Source: Thalassospira xianhensis MCCC 1A02616
GTDB taxonomy: Bacteria; Pseudomonadota; Alphaproteobacteria; Rhodospirillales; Thalassospiraceae
Length of the DNA stretch: 47,664 nucleotides
NCBI RefSeq assembly: GCF_003326475.1
Contig: NZ_JPWA01000037.1
Span: 1-47,664 of the forward strand
Direction: 5' to 3'
Numbering within the stretch: the stretch's first letter is position 1; every line of letters begins with the position of its first letter. Under the pieces are notes generated by a model that was not told where the DNA came from, did no database searches, and saw only the letters and a list, made by a program, of their open reading frames with translations. The translations under genes were made by a program, and so were the position numbers. Positions 11,285 to 20,253 of the stretch are shown in pieces.

Positions 11285-12664
11285 ATGAGCAATGACGACG
11301 AAGATTTCACCGCCCAAAACGAGAGCAATCGGTTCGGCGGGAGGGTTCGTCGTTATGCGAAGGTGGGGGCGTCGGCTGGAAAGCTGGCTGCACGCCTTGC
11401 CACGGGAAAAATGTTCGGCGGTGATATCGATCATGCGAAATATGCCGCCGAACTGACATCCGCCTTGGGCGGGCTTAAGGGCCCGTTGATGAAGGTCGCG
11501 CAAATACTGTCGACCATTCCCGACGCCCTGCCAAAGGAATATACCCAAGCTCTGGCAACGCTTCAGGCCGATGCACCCAGTATGGGATGGCTGTTTGTCA
11601 AACGCCGGATGCGCACCGAACTGGGGGCGGGATGGCAGGAAAGATTTGGCGATTTCAGCCATGAAGCGGTTGCCGCGGCGTCACTCGGGCAGGTTCATCG
11701 TGCGACACTTGAAGATGGCCGCGAGGTCGCCTGCAAGCTGCAATATCCCGATATGTCGGCGACAGTGGAAGCCGACCTTAAGCAGCTTCGCGCTGCCTTT
11801 GCGATCTATCGCCGGTATGACAGCGCGATTGATGCCGAAAATATCCAGTTGGAACTGACCGCGCGCCTGCGTGAAGAACTCGATTACGAGCGCGAAGCTC
11901 GCAACATGCTGCTTTATCGCCACATGCTGGCCGATGAGGATTGTGTGCATGTGCCCGAACCGGTGATGGACCTTACGACCAAGCGGCTTCTGACCATGAC
12001 GTGGCAGACCGGGCAGAAATTCCAGAAATTCCTTGATAGTGATCCGTCGCAGGAAGCGCGCAATCAGGTGGCGCTGAACATGTTTCGTGCGTGGTATGTG
12101 CCATTTTACCGTTATGGCGTGATTCATGGCGATCCGCATCTGGGGAACTATTCGCTGCGCGACGATCTGTCGGTCAATCTGCTTGATTTCGGCTGTATCC
12201 GTATTTTCCCGCCTGCTTTCGTCAATGCCGTCATCACGCTTTATGAAGCATTGCGGGATAAGGACGAGGAAAAGGCGGTTCATGCCTATCAAAGCTGGGG
12301 ATTCGATAACCCGTCACGAGAACTGATTGATGTTCTTAATATCTGGGCTGGTTTTGTGTATGGCCCGATCCTTGATGATCGTGAACGCCGGATGGATGAA
12401 ACCAATTCGGTGGCCTATGGTGCCGAAGTTGCGGGCAGGGTGCATAGGGAATTGCGCCGCGTCGGTGGGGTCAAGCCGCCGCGCGAATTTGTTCTGGTGG
12501 ATCGTGCGGCCGTTGGGCTTGGTGCGGTGTTCCTGCGCCTTGATGCGCACCTGAACTGGTATCAGATATTCAACGATCTGGTCGGAAACTTTGATGCGGA
12601 CATATTGGCCCGCAATCAGGATGCTGCCCTTTCCAAAGTCGGGCTGGATCGTCCAGAAAACTGA
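11285..12664 (+). CDS. ABC1/AarF (UbiB-ADCK) family kinase-like protein
   Basis: A 459-aa member of the atypical kinase family that supports quinone and lipid homeostasis. Visible landmarks are KVAQILS in place of the family's KxGQ signature, an Ala-rich loop AAASLGQVHRA in place of a glycine-rich loop, the nucleotide-site lysine in VACKLQYP, ELDYEREARN, the catalytic-loop equivalent HGDPHLGN, and LLDFGC as the metal-binding DFG. There is no C-terminal membrane hairpin as in UbiB, so this is a soluble paralogue rather than UbiB itself. It begins one base after the pepF stop. The substrate is unknown. Confidence 0.88.
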   Translation: MSNDDEDFTAQNESNRFGGRVRRYAKVGASAGKLAARLATGKMFGGDIDHAKYAAELTSALGGLKGPLMKVAQILSTIPDALPKEYTQALATLQADAPSMGWLFVKRRMRTELGAGWQERFGDFSHEAVAAASLGQVHRATLEDGREVACKLQYPDMSATVEADLKQLRAAFAIYRRYDSAIDAENIQLELTARLREELDYEREARNMLLYRHMLADEDCVHVPEPVMDLTTKRLLTMTWQTGQKFQKFLDSDPSQEARNQVALNMFRAWYVPFYRYGVIHGDPHLGNYSLRDDLSVNLLDFGCIRIFPPAFVNAVITLYEALRDKDEEKAVHAYQSWGFDNPSRELIDVLNIWAGFVYGPILDDRERRMDETNSVAYGAEVAGRVHRELRRVGGVKPPREFVLVDRAAVGLGAVFLRLDAHLNWYQIFNDLVGNFDADILARNQDAALSKVGLDRPEN

Positions 12665-13383
12665 TCCGATTTCCCTGTTTTATAATTTTATTTTTGACGT
12701 TCCGGATCGAAAGAATCGGTTGGGTCGATTTGCTAATTGATCGGCTATTTCGGAACAATACGGTTTTACATGATCCTTTTTCGGCTATTTAATCCGAAAT
12801 TTCCCGACTTGAACGACCCGGGGTATTGAAAACTTTTTCCTTTCTTTGCTTGCGTTGTGATGGGTTTGATGAAAACCTGCGGGTGTGTTTTTCAAATAAT
12901 ATTCACTTACCGCGATGGCGTGAAATAGGGGAAACTTCCATAAATCAAGGGATTGATTCTATCTGTTCGGGATAAGGACCTGTTACAGGGTGGAAATAAT
13001 ATGTGCGAAAAACCGCTCATATGTGTTTTGATATAATGTAAACTGAAATTAAGTTAAAGTGATTTTTTATAGGGTTTTGATGTTGTCGCAAGCCGGAAGA
13101 AATCGCATCTTGCATCCAACGCAGACAAGGCAGGGCGTCATTGATTGTTTGTCCTGAGCACCAATGGCGGGTGGGACCTGACTTGTCGCCAAGGCTTTAT
13201 GCCTCGGAATGCGTGGTGGGAAAGTGGGCGGTTTCTTCTGTTAAAGCGGAAGAACCGCCTTTTTTCTTGCCGGGCAAGGGTAATCGTGGCCCGTCTGATG
13301 CAGGTGCACCAGATGCGGATCGCGTCACAAAAAAACAAAAATGCCGTGCTTATTCATAATGATAGGGAAGGAGGTTGAACGCG
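12665..13383. other. Long AT-rich leader region ahead of pntAA
   Basis: About 720 bases without a recognisable gene. The left 420 bases are clearly AT-rich. A TATAAT-like hexamer lies at 13032-13037 without a clear -35 box. From about 13090 the base composition rises, and a terminator-like hairpin stands at 13227-13266, still 118 bases before the pntAA start. A short self-complementary GGTGCACC lies near 13301-13308. The region may encode a small RNA or a regulated 5' leader. Confidence 0.5.
13227..13266 (+). terminator. Terminator-like hairpin in the pnt leader
   Basis: GGCGGTTTCTTC and GAAGAACCGCC pair with a single bulged T and are followed directly by TTTTTT. The nearest upstream gene ends 560 bases away, so this is either the end of a short RNA or an attenuator in the pntAA leader. 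Confidence 0.75.
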
Positions 13384-14544
13384 ATGAAACTGGCCGTTCC
13401 AAAGGAAATATGGCCCGGGGAAAAGCGCGTTGCCGTTACACCAGATACCGTCAAGAAGCTGATTGGTCTAGGGTTTGACGTTGCAATCGAAGCTGGCGCC
13501 GGAATTAACGCCGCCATACCGGATGATCGCTTTGCCGATGCCGGTGCAACCATTGCCAAAACAATGAAAACCACCGTCAAGGATGCCGATGTCATCCTGA
13601 AGGTGCGTCCACCGGTCGTTGATGGCAAAACCGACGAGCTTGCTGCCTATAGAAAAGGGGCTGCCGTCATCGCCTTGCTTGATCCCTATGATCGCAAGGA
13701 CCTGATTGAAAAAATGGCGGCGGCCGGGGTTTCGTCCTTTGCCATGGAACTGATGCCGCGCATTTCACGCGCCCAGTCGATGGATGTGCTGTCGTCGCAA
13801 TCCAACCTGGCGGGCTATCGTGCGGTGCTTGATGCTGCCCATGAATTTGGCCGGATTTATCCGATGATGATGACGGCGGCCGGAACTTTGCCGCCTGCAC
13901 GCATTGTTGTTGTCGGGGCCGGTGTCGCCGGTCTTCAGGCGATTGCGACTGCCAAACGCCTAGGCGCGGTGGTTTCCGCATTCGACGTGCGACCGGCGGT
14001 CAAGGAACAGGTTCAGTCGCTTGGCGGGACCTTTATCGAGGTTGAGGATGACGCAGCCGACGGCGAAACCGCAGGCGGTTATGCCAAGGAAATGTCGGAT
14101 GAATACAAGGCCAAACAGGCCGCCAAGCTTAAGGAAGTTCTGGCAAAGACCGACATCGTCATCACGACCGCATTGATCCCGGGCCGTCCGGCACCGGAAA
14201 TCGTTACCGCCGATATGGTCGCAGGCATGAAGCCGGGATCGGTCATTATCGATCTTGCCGCCGAACGCGGTGGCAACGTTGCGGGTGCGAAACTTGGTGA
14301 AACGGTTGTCACGGCCAATGGTGTGAAAATCATTGGCCCTGAAAACATCACCAGTTCCGTCGCAACCGATGCAACGGCGATGTATGCCAAGAACCTTCTG
14401 AATTTCATCACGCTGTCCGTTGACAAGGAAAAGGGCACGCTGGCCTTCAATGCTGAAGACCAGATTATTGTCGAAACCATGCTGACACGTGATGGCAAGG
14501 TTGTTCATCCGAAATTCGGTGGTGAGGAGGTCGCAAATGGCTGA
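13384..14544 (+). CDS. pntAA: NAD(P) transhydrogenase subunit alpha part 1 (NAD-binding)
   Basis: A 386-aa soluble domain I of the proton-translocating transhydrogenase, which moves hydride between NADH and NADP+ using the proton gradient. Visible features are an alanine-dehydrogenase-like N-terminus ([19 protein letters not shown]), the Rossmann motif [11 protein letters not shown] at about 176-186, and the [13 protein letters not shown] and mobile-loop region [11 protein letters not shown]. Start ATG 13384 follows GGAAGGAGG; a TTG 9 bases upstream is less likely. The gene overlaps pntAB by 8 bases. The split alpha1/alpha2/beta arrangement is that of Rhodospirillum rubrum. Confidence 0.96.
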   Translation: MKLAVPKEIWPGEKRVAVTPDTVKKLIGLGFDVAIEAGAGINAAIPDDRFADAGATIAKTMKTTVKDADVILKVRPPVVDGKTDELAAYRKGAAVIALLDPYDRKDLIEKMAAAGVSSFAMELMPRISRAQSMDVLSSQSNLAGYRAVLDAAHEFGRIYPMMMTAAGTLPPARIVVVGAGVAGLQAIATAKRLGAVVSAFDVRPAVKEQVQSLGGTFIEVEDDAADGETAGGYAKEMSDEYKAKQAAKLKEVLAKTDIVITTALIPGRPAPEIVTADMVAGMKPGSVIIDLAAERGGNVAGAKLGETVVTANGVKIIGPENITSSVATDATAMYAKNLLNFITLSVDKEKGTLAFNAEDQIIVETMLTRDGKVVHPKFGGEEVANG

Positions 14545-14980
14545 TCAATCCGTAACCCATAATGCCGCCCAGAACGCCAACGAGTTGCGTGATGCAGCCC
14601 TTGGTCTGGCCGAAAAGGCCGCAAAACTTGCCGATAGCCTTGCCAATCAGGCGGGCGATATGGCCAGTTCGGCCACCACGGTTGTCCATGCAAGCGGTGT
14701 CAGCCCGACGGTGCTTGGCCTGACGGTTTTCGTTCTGGCCTGCTTTGTCGGCTATTACGTCGTGTGGAAAGTAACCCCGGCCCTTCATTCGCCGCTGATG
14801 GCGGTGACCAATGCCATTTCATCGGTGATCATTGTCGGCGCGCTTCTGGCGGCAGGCCCGATCGAGATGAACCTGTCCAAGGCGATGGGGTTCCTCGCCG
14901 TGGTGCTGGCGTCGGTCAACATCTTTGGTGGTTTCATCGTGGCACAGCGCATGCTGCACATGTTCAAGAAAAAGAAGTAG
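14537..14980 (+). CDS. pntAB: NAD(P) transhydrogenase subunit alpha part 2 (membrane)
   Basis: A 147-aa inner-membrane subunit. An amphipathic Ala-rich N-terminus (about 1-55) is followed by hydrophobic segments starting at [19 protein letters not shown] and including [20 protein letters not shown], the conserved TM pattern of the alpha subunit's C-terminal domain. It ends with a lysine cluster. Start ATG 14537 follows GAGGAGG and lies inside the pntAA stop region; the longer upstream frame is a shadow of pntAA. Confidence 0.95.
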   Translation: MADQSVTHNAAQNANELRDAALGLAEKAAKLADSLANQAGDMASSATTVVHASGVSPTVLGLTVFVLACFVGYYVVWKVTPALHSPLMAVTNAISSVIIVGALLAAGPIEMNLSKAMGFLAVVLASVNIFGGFIVAQRMLHMFKKKK

Positions 14981-14992
14981 GGGGAACACACA

Positions 14993-16390
14993 ATGTCGGA
15001 AAACCTATCGGCTTTCCTGTATCTGGTGGCGTCCGTCTGCTTCATTCTGTCGCTGCGCGGTCTGTCTTCACCTGAAACGGCACGTAACGGGAATATCCTT
15101 GGCATGGTGGGGATGGCGATTGCCATTCTGACCACCCTGGCATCACCCGAAGTCGTGTCTTATACCACCATCATTGTCGGCATTTTGCTTGGCGGGGCCA
15201 TTGGTACGGTCATCGCGCTCAAGATCAAGATGACGGCATTGCCGCAACTTGTTGCTGCCTTCCACTCGCTAGTCGGTCTGGCAGCGGTGTTCGTTGCCGC
15301 CGCCGCCCTTTATTCGCCGGGGGCCTATGGCATTGGCACGGCAGGCAATATTGGTGCTGCCAGCCTGATTGAAATGGGCCTTGGTGTTGCCATTGGTGCG
15401 ATTACCTTCACCGGCTCGCTTGTTGCCTTTGGCAAGTTGCAGGGGATCGTATCGGGTACGCCGGTTCGCTTTACCGGGCAGCATATGCTCAATCTTGCAA
15501 TTGCAATCGGGATACTGGTGTTTGGCATCATCGTTGTGACCACCGAAAGCCACATGGCTTTCTGGATTTTGGTCGCGCTTGCACTGGTGCTTGGCGTGAC
15601 GCTGATCATTCCGATTGGCGGGGCGGATATGCCGGTTGTTGTCTCGATGCTGAACTCCTATTCGGGGTGGGCGGCATGCGGCATCGGCTTTACGCTTCAG
15701 AACAACGCCCTGATCATTACCGGCGCGCTTGTCGGCGCATCGGGTGCGATCCTGTCCTACATCATGTGCAAGGGCATGAACCGGTCGATCTTTAACGTCA
15801 TCTTTGGTGGCTTCGGGACCGAGGGCGATGCAGGCCCGGTGGCCGGAACCGATGGCGACCGTTCGGTCAAGTCGGGCTCCAGCGACGATGCGGCCTTCAT
15901 CATGAAAAACGCGTCCAGCGTGATCATCGTGCCGGGTTACGGCATGGCGGTCGCACAGGCCCAGCATGCGCTTCGTGAAATGGGGGATATCCTCAAGGCC
16001 GAGGGCGTTAATGTCCGCTATGCCATCCATCCGGTGGCGGGGCGTATGCCAGGCCACATGAACGTGCTTCTGGCGGAGGCGAATGTCCCCTATGACGACG
16101 TGCTTGAAATGGAAGAAATCAACCGCGATTTCGGCACAGCGGATGTGGCCTTTGTGATTGGTGCCAACGACATCACTAACCCGGCGGCCAAAACCGACCC
16201 GTCATCGCCGATCTTTGGCATGCCGATCCTTGAGGTCGAAAAAGCCAAAACCGTTCTGTTCATCAAGCGTTCAATGTCGGCAGGTTACGCCGGTATCCAG
16301 AACGAGTTGTTCTTCAAGGACAATACGATGATGCTGTTCGGTGACGCCAAAAAGATGTGCGAAGAGATTGTCACGCATCTCGACGAGTGA
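14993..16390 (+). CDS. pntB: NAD(P) transhydrogenase subunit beta
   Basis: A 465-aa subunit with about nine membrane helices in the first 270 residues, then the NADP-binding domain III with VIIVPGYGMAVAQAQHA and, further on, GRMPGHMNVLLAEA and IGANDITNPAA. It completes the complex encoded by the two preceding genes, which supplies NADPH from NADH at the cost of protons. A Shine-Dalgarno GGGGG lies 12 bases after the pntAB stop. A strong terminator follows. Confidence 0.96.
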   Translation: MSENLSAFLYLVASVCFILSLRGLSSPETARNGNILGMVGMAIAILTTLASPEVVSYTTIIVGILLGGAIGTVIALKIKMTALPQLVAAFHSLVGLAAVFVAAAALYSPGAYGIGTAGNIGAASLIEMGLGVAIGAITFTGSLVAFGKLQGIVSGTPVRFTGQHMLNLAIAIGILVFGIIVVTTESHMAFWILVALALVLGVTLIIPIGGADMPVVVSMLNSYSGWAACGIGFTLQNNALIITGALVGASGAILSYIMCKGMNRSIFNVIFGGFGTEGDAGPVAGTDGDRSVKSGSSDDAAFIMKNASSVIIVPGYGMAVAQAQHALREMGDILKAEGVNVRYAIHPVAGRMPGHMNVLLAEANVPYDDVLEMEEINRDFGTADVAFVIGANDITNPAAKTDPSSPIFGMPILEVEKAKTVLFIKRSMSAGYAGIQNELFFKDNTMMLFGDAKKMCEEIVTHLDE

Positions 16391-16413
16391 TTTAACAATC
16401 CAAATACTGCGAC

Positions 16414-16444
16414 AAGAGGGCAACCTATTGGTTGCCCTCTTTTG
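16414..16444. terminator. Terminator between pntB and the nuclease gene (may act both ways)
   Basis: Perfect 11-bp arms AGAGGGCAACC (16415-16425) and GGTTGCCCTCT (16430-16440) with loop TATT and TTTTG beyond. It ends the pnt operon, and its position also suits the convergent gene. Confidence 0.9.
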
Positions 16445-16448
16445 TAAT

Positions 16449-17873
16449 CTAAATCAGCCTAGAAGCTGATGCTGGTTTGAACTCCGCCTCAACGACTATA
16501 AAATCTATTGTAAAATCGTTGTTGCTATTTATTTCATTAACTATCTTCCTAAGGTCTTTAATCTTTTCAAGTTCTTTCTCTGTGTGAACGATAACCACGA
16601 AAACTCCGTAATCAATATTTTCAGCCTCTAAGTATTTTTTTAGTTGTTTTTTGGGGCCATTCCAGAATTTTGTGTTGGAGGCGAGTTTGAGCTCTAATAA
16701 CGCTTTTTTCTCGCTTCCCTGAGATGTTTTAAAATCAACAGGACCTCTTCCTATATTTACTTCTCTGGATAGGTCGATGTTGTTCGCTCGACAGTAATGA
16801 GTAACAATTCCAAGAAAAGAGAACTGGCTTGCTTCTTCTGATTTTGGTCTGCCGTTATCGTTGTATATAAGTTGCCATCCACCTTGGTTCTCAATGTAAT
16901 TTTTGAATATTTCACATATTTCAAAAATAAATTTGTTGAATGTATTGGAGGATGAGAAGGAAAGTTCCTGCGGATTAGATAGAGCAAATTCTTTTGTCTT
17001 ATTATACCACTTTATTAAACCTTTTGGATCTTTTTCCATATCATATGGGGTTCCTCCGATTTTTTCGATAAATCTGACAAAGCTTTCAACGGAAGAGAAA
17101 TCTTTAATGGCTTTTTCTAATATTATTTCTTTTTTTACGTTCCTTTTAATATCGTCTCCAAACTCTTCTCTAAGTGATTTTGAGTCAAAATCACAACAAA
17201 ACCCCCAGTAGTCATCGGGGTTCAATGTTGGAAGTGGTCTCAAGTAATCTTTGGGACAGAGTAGTATTGGTTTCTTATTCCAAGGGTTGTGAGGTAAGTT
17301 GTAGTGTTGTTGTTCCCAACGGCCTGAAGCAGTGTTGAACTTTCCTCGAACATAGGTTGATCTTTGTATTGCAGTAATTCCGTGCTCTTTACATACAGAT
17401 TCAGTATAATCAGCAAAACGATGACGCAAAATATTGCCCGTTGCGTCGGAAATAAGGTCTGGTCCGATCCCTTCTTGCAGTAATTGTATGGTTTCAAAGT
17501 GTGCTGAGTCCATGATTGAGAAATTGATTGCACGCTCAATACCTGCTGCAATCAGTTCAGCTTTTTTTGTTCCGGTTCCACCACCACGTGTTCCAAAAGC
17601 TGTATATCCTAACATTAGCTCCTCCATCTCTGGAAACTTTAGCAGGTTGGTCGCTTTTCTGCGGAGCCTCGGGACGTTATTGGCTGAAGCCATGATTTCG
17701 AACACTTCATTGAAATATTCAACTAGTTCATTGTGGGCGCCGACAAATGGGCCAAATTCATTCTGGAATATTAGGAATGGGTCAATGAATAACTTCGTAT
17801 CAATGGTTAGCAGCGGGTCAAACCAAGGTAGATCATCGGTGTAGTCAACATCGAAAAATTCTGAGAATTTCAT
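16449..17873 (-). CDS. Unclassified protein with a C-terminal PD-(D/E)XK nuclease-like domain
   Basis: A 474-aa protein I cannot place in a named family. The N-terminal region contains WFDPLLTIDTKLFIDPFLI (about 17-35), GTRGGGTGTKKAE (near 93-105) and EGIGPDLISD. The C-terminal region has the layout of a PD-(D/E)XK nuclease: VNIGRGPVDF with Asp380, then LLELKLAS with Glu394 and Lys396, followed by alternating helix and strand (YGVFVVIVHT). Base composition is strikingly AT-rich, with Lys/Asn/Ile codons unlike both neighbours, which points to recent acquisition. Shine-Dalgarno GAGGAA precedes the ATG, and a TTGACA -35 box lies about 55 bases upstream. Lone nucleases of this kind are often anti-phage or restriction-related, but that is inference. 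Confidence 0.6.
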   Translation of the reverse strand: MKFSEFFDVDYTDDLPWFDPLLTIDTKLFIDPFLIFQNEFGPFVGAHNELVEYFNEVFEIMASANNVPRLRRKATNLLKFPEMEELMLGYTAFGTRGGGTGTKKAELIAAGIERAINFSIMDSAHFETIQLLQEGIGPDLISDATGNILRHRFADYTESVCKEHGITAIQRSTYVRGKFNTASGRWEQQHYNLPHNPWNKKPILLCPKDYLRPLPTLNPDDYWGFCCDFDSKSLREEFGDDIKRNVKKEIILEKAIKDFSSVESFVRFIEKIGGTPYDMEKDPKGLIKWYNKTKEFALSNPQELSFSSSNTFNKFIFEICEIFKNYIENQGGWQLIYNDNGRPKSEEASQFSFLGIVTHYCRANNIDLSREVNIGRGPVDFKTSQGSEKKALLELKLASNTKFWNGPKKQLKKYLEAENIDYGVFVVIVHTEKELEKIKDLRKIVNEINSNNDFTIDFIVVEAEFKPASASRLI

Positions 17874-18094
17874 TGTTCCTCACCACTATATTTTGATTTG
17901 CTAATTTTGTGTGGGTTGGATTTTTTGTCAACTTTTAATTGATTTTTTCTGGATTTTTCAGTTTTTGGTTATTTTTGTCGGTTTGTGAAGAGGCTAGCGC
18001 AAAAATTAGATTAATCAATTTGACTAGTTAGCTTTCGGTACTAAGTCTGACGCTTGGCTATTTACCGAGATTGTCCAGTATTGTTGAGGACTTG
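17874..18094. other. AT-rich boundary of the nuclease island
   Basis: About 220 bases, very T-rich on the + strand up to about 17980, then returning to ordinary composition before the next gene. It holds the nuclease promoter. I see no direct repeat or tRNA end that would mark an integration site. Confidence 0.5.
17903..17931 (-). promoter_or_regulatory. Putative promoter of the nuclease gene
   Basis: On the - strand TTGACA (17926-17931), a 17-base spacer and AAAATT (17903-17908). The -35 is perfect and the -10 is weak. Confidence 0.5.
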
Positions 18095-18682
18095 ATGTTC
18101 CGACTTCTGAAAGTATCCGCTTTTACGATTATGCTGTTGTCGCTGGCGGTGGTGGTATCGGTTTCTGGTATTTTCATCACCTATTTCCGGCTGACAGCCG
18201 AGGAACCGGTGGCGCGGATCACGTTTGAGGAAGTCGGAAATCAGGAATACAATGCCTATCTGACACTGCCCGGTAATGACATTCCTGGCAAATACGTGAT
18301 TTACGGCGATCAGTGGCGGATTGATGCCGAGTTTGTGAAGATCAAGCCGTGGGCCAATATTCTTGGCGTGGATTCCCGTTACAAGCTGGTGCGGCTGGAA
18401 GGCCGATACCAAGATATCGAAGATCAGAACACCCGCCCGCATATGGCCTATGACCTTGGTGCGACCAAGGGGATTGATATTGGCAAGCTGGTGGCAGATT
18501 GGAATTTCCTGATCGATGCCGAATATGGCAGTTCGACTTTTACCGATATCGAGGTCTCCAATACCTATATGGTCTATAAAAGCCAGTTCGGGCTTTTGGT
18601 GCGCGAAGACGCTACACAGTCTGATGACGCCAGAAAGGGAGCTGTTGAAGGGGTCTTTGACTGGCTGTTCGGGTCGAAATGA
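18095..18682 (+). CDS. Membrane-anchored conserved hypothetical protein
   Basis: A 195-aa protein with a single N-terminal hydrophobic segment (about residues 6-30, VSAFTIMLLSLAVVVSVSGIF), then a soluble, probably periplasmic domain. That domain has repeated aromatic and charged strands (YVIYGDQWRIDAEFVKIKPWAN, YKLVRLEGRYQDIED) and looks mostly beta. I do not recognise the family. I chose ATG 18095 because GAGGA lies 5 bases upstream; a TTG at 18071 would add eight residues. Composition matches the core genome, so the AT-rich island ends before it. A strong terminator follows. Confidence 0.7.
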   Translation: MFRLLKVSAFTIMLLSLAVVVSVSGIFITYFRLTAEEPVARITFEEVGNQEYNAYLTLPGNDIPGKYVIYGDQWRIDAEFVKIKPWANILGVDSRYKLVRLEGRYQDIEDQNTRPHMAYDLGATKGIDIGKLVADWNFLIDAEYGSSTFTDIEVSNTYMVYKSQFGLLVREDATQSDDARKGAVEGVFDWLFGSK

Positions 18683-18707
18683 TACCCGGGTTTCAGTCAG
18701 CAAAATA

Positions 18708-18745
18708 AAACCCGTCCGACGGATATCGGACGGGTTTGTTGTTTG
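18708..18745. terminator. Terminator between the hypothetical gene and the antiporter gene
   Basis: AAACCCGTCCGA (18708-18719) and TCGGACGGGTTT (18726-18737) pair perfectly, with T-rich flanks. It lies between convergent genes and may serve both. Confidence 0.88.
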
Positions 18746-18771
18746 GTCACGGCTTTATTGTGCGGATTTGA

Positions 18772-20253
18772 TCAAAGGATCATCGCCGCAATCCATGCAA
18801 ACAGGACCATGCCGAAATTGGCGTGTATGAATGTGGGGATCACGGAATCCTTCACATGGTCGTGCTGCCCGTCGGCATTAAGGCCCGATGTTGCGCCAAG
18901 GGTGATGGTGGATGCCGGTGATCCGGCATCGCCAAGGGCGGCCGACGCCCCCAGAAGCGCAATGGTTGCCATGGGCGAGAAGCCAAGGGCCAGTGCCAGA
19001 GGGATATAGATCGGAGCCAGGATCGGCACGCTGGCGAAGCTGTCGCCAAAGCCGATGGTGATGAAGAGGCCGACCAGAAGCATGATGAGCGCCCCAAGTG
19101 CCTTGTTATCGCCGATCAGTTCGGCACTGGCCTGCACCAGCGGGGCAATTTCGCCGGTGGCATCAAGCACCCCGGCAAAGCCCGATGCGATGGTGATGAT
19201 CACGGCAATCTGGGCCATCATTCGCATGCCTTCGGTGAAAACATCATCCTGTGCCCGCCATCGGAAAATGCCTGCCGCCGCCAGAATGACAAAGCCGATC
19301 ATCGCACCGACCAGAAGGCTGTCAAACTGCAGCTGGCAGATCAGCGCAACGGCAAGGGCTGCAACGGTTGCCAGCAGTTGAAGCGGATTGATCGACACCG
19401 GCTTGGCCGGGTTGATATGGTTCTCGGCAGATGGATCGGTCACATAATCGCGTGGTTTGCGATAGGTGATGAAGACTGCAACCAGCATCCCGGCAACAAT
19501 CCCCATAACCGGCAGGAACATGGCCTTGGGCGCCATATCGGCCGTCATGGAAAGGTCATAGGCTACGCCAACGTCGTTGACATTGGCCATCAGTATTTCA
19601 TTAAGGTAAATCGCCCCAAAGCCTGTCGGCAGCAGCAGATAGGAAAAGCTGATCGAGCAGGCGAGGATGCAGGCAATGGCCCGACGGTCTATCCGCAGGC
19701 GATTGAATACCGCCAGAAGCGGCGGGATCATCACCGGGATAAAGGCGATATGAACCGGCACCAGATTCTGCGAAATCAACGAACAGAAAATGAAGATCGC
19801 AAACAGGAACCACTTAAGGTCCTTTGAAGTACCTTGCGCATCACTTCCGACACGGGCGGCGATCTTTTGGGCAAACAGGTCAAGAATACCCGAACGCGCA
19901 ATCGCAACCGCAAAGGCACCGATCATCACATAGGTCATGCCGACCTGTGCGCCGACCAGAAGGTTGTCATTAAGCGCGCCGATGGCGGTGGTTGTATCCA
20001 TCCCGGCGTGTAATGCGCCAAGCAAGGCGGCCGAGATAAGGGCGATCGGCACTGGCACGCGCAAAAGACACAGTGCAATCATGACAACGATGGTCAGCAG
20101 GACAGCATTGATATGGTAATCGACCAGTGCGGCAATGCCATATATCGCGGCCATCACGGCGATGGCGGGCAGGACGCGGGTCAGTCGATAATATCCATTG
20201 AAATCAGATCCGGCGGGGGCGCTGCCGGTATCGGTTTGTGTGTTCACAGTCAT
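18772..20253 (-). CDS. Na+/H+ antiporter family membrane carrier
   Basis: A 493-aa protein with about a dozen hydrophobic segments. The C-terminal signature GDAGSPASTITLG, followed by TSGLNADGQHDHVKDSVIP and FIHANFG, is what I know from the Na_H_antiport family (NhaC-like members of the ion transporter superfamily). These exchange Na+ or an organic anion across the inner membrane; the true substrate cannot be read. A second internal repeat element (GFGDSFASVPILAPIYIPLAL) supports the fold. I chose ATG 20253 (MTVNTQTD) with GGGAG before it; an in-frame start at 20349 adds a basic, non-conserved stretch. Confidence 0.85.
   Translation of the reverse strand: MTVNTQTDTGSAPAGSDFNGYYRLTRVLPAIAVMAAIYGIAALVDYHINAVLLTIVVMIALCLLRVPVPIALISAALLGALHAGMDTTTAIGALNDNLLVGAQVGMTYVMIGAFAVAIARSGILDLFAQKIAARVGSDAQGTSKDLKWFLFAIFIFCSLISQNLVPVHIAFIPVMIPPLLAVFNRLRIDRRAIACILACSISFSYLLLPTGFGAIYLNEILMANVNDVGVAYDLSMTADMAPKAMFLPVMGIVAGMLVAVFITYRKPRDYVTDPSAENHINPAKPVSINPLQLLATVAALAVALICQLQFDSLLVGAMIGFVILAAAGIFRWRAQDDVFTEGMRMMAQIAVIITIASGFAGVLDATGEIAPLVQASAELIGDNKALGALIMLLVGLFITIGFGDSFASVPILAPIYIPLALALGFSPMATIALLGASAALGDAGSPASTITLGATSGLNADGQHDHVKDSVIPTFIHANFGMVLFAWIAAMIL

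Noticed and set aside
13090..13266. Known riboswitch or 6S RNA in the pnt leader
   Set aside because: I compared the visible stems with classes I know and found no convincing conserved core, so only the terminator hairpin is reported.
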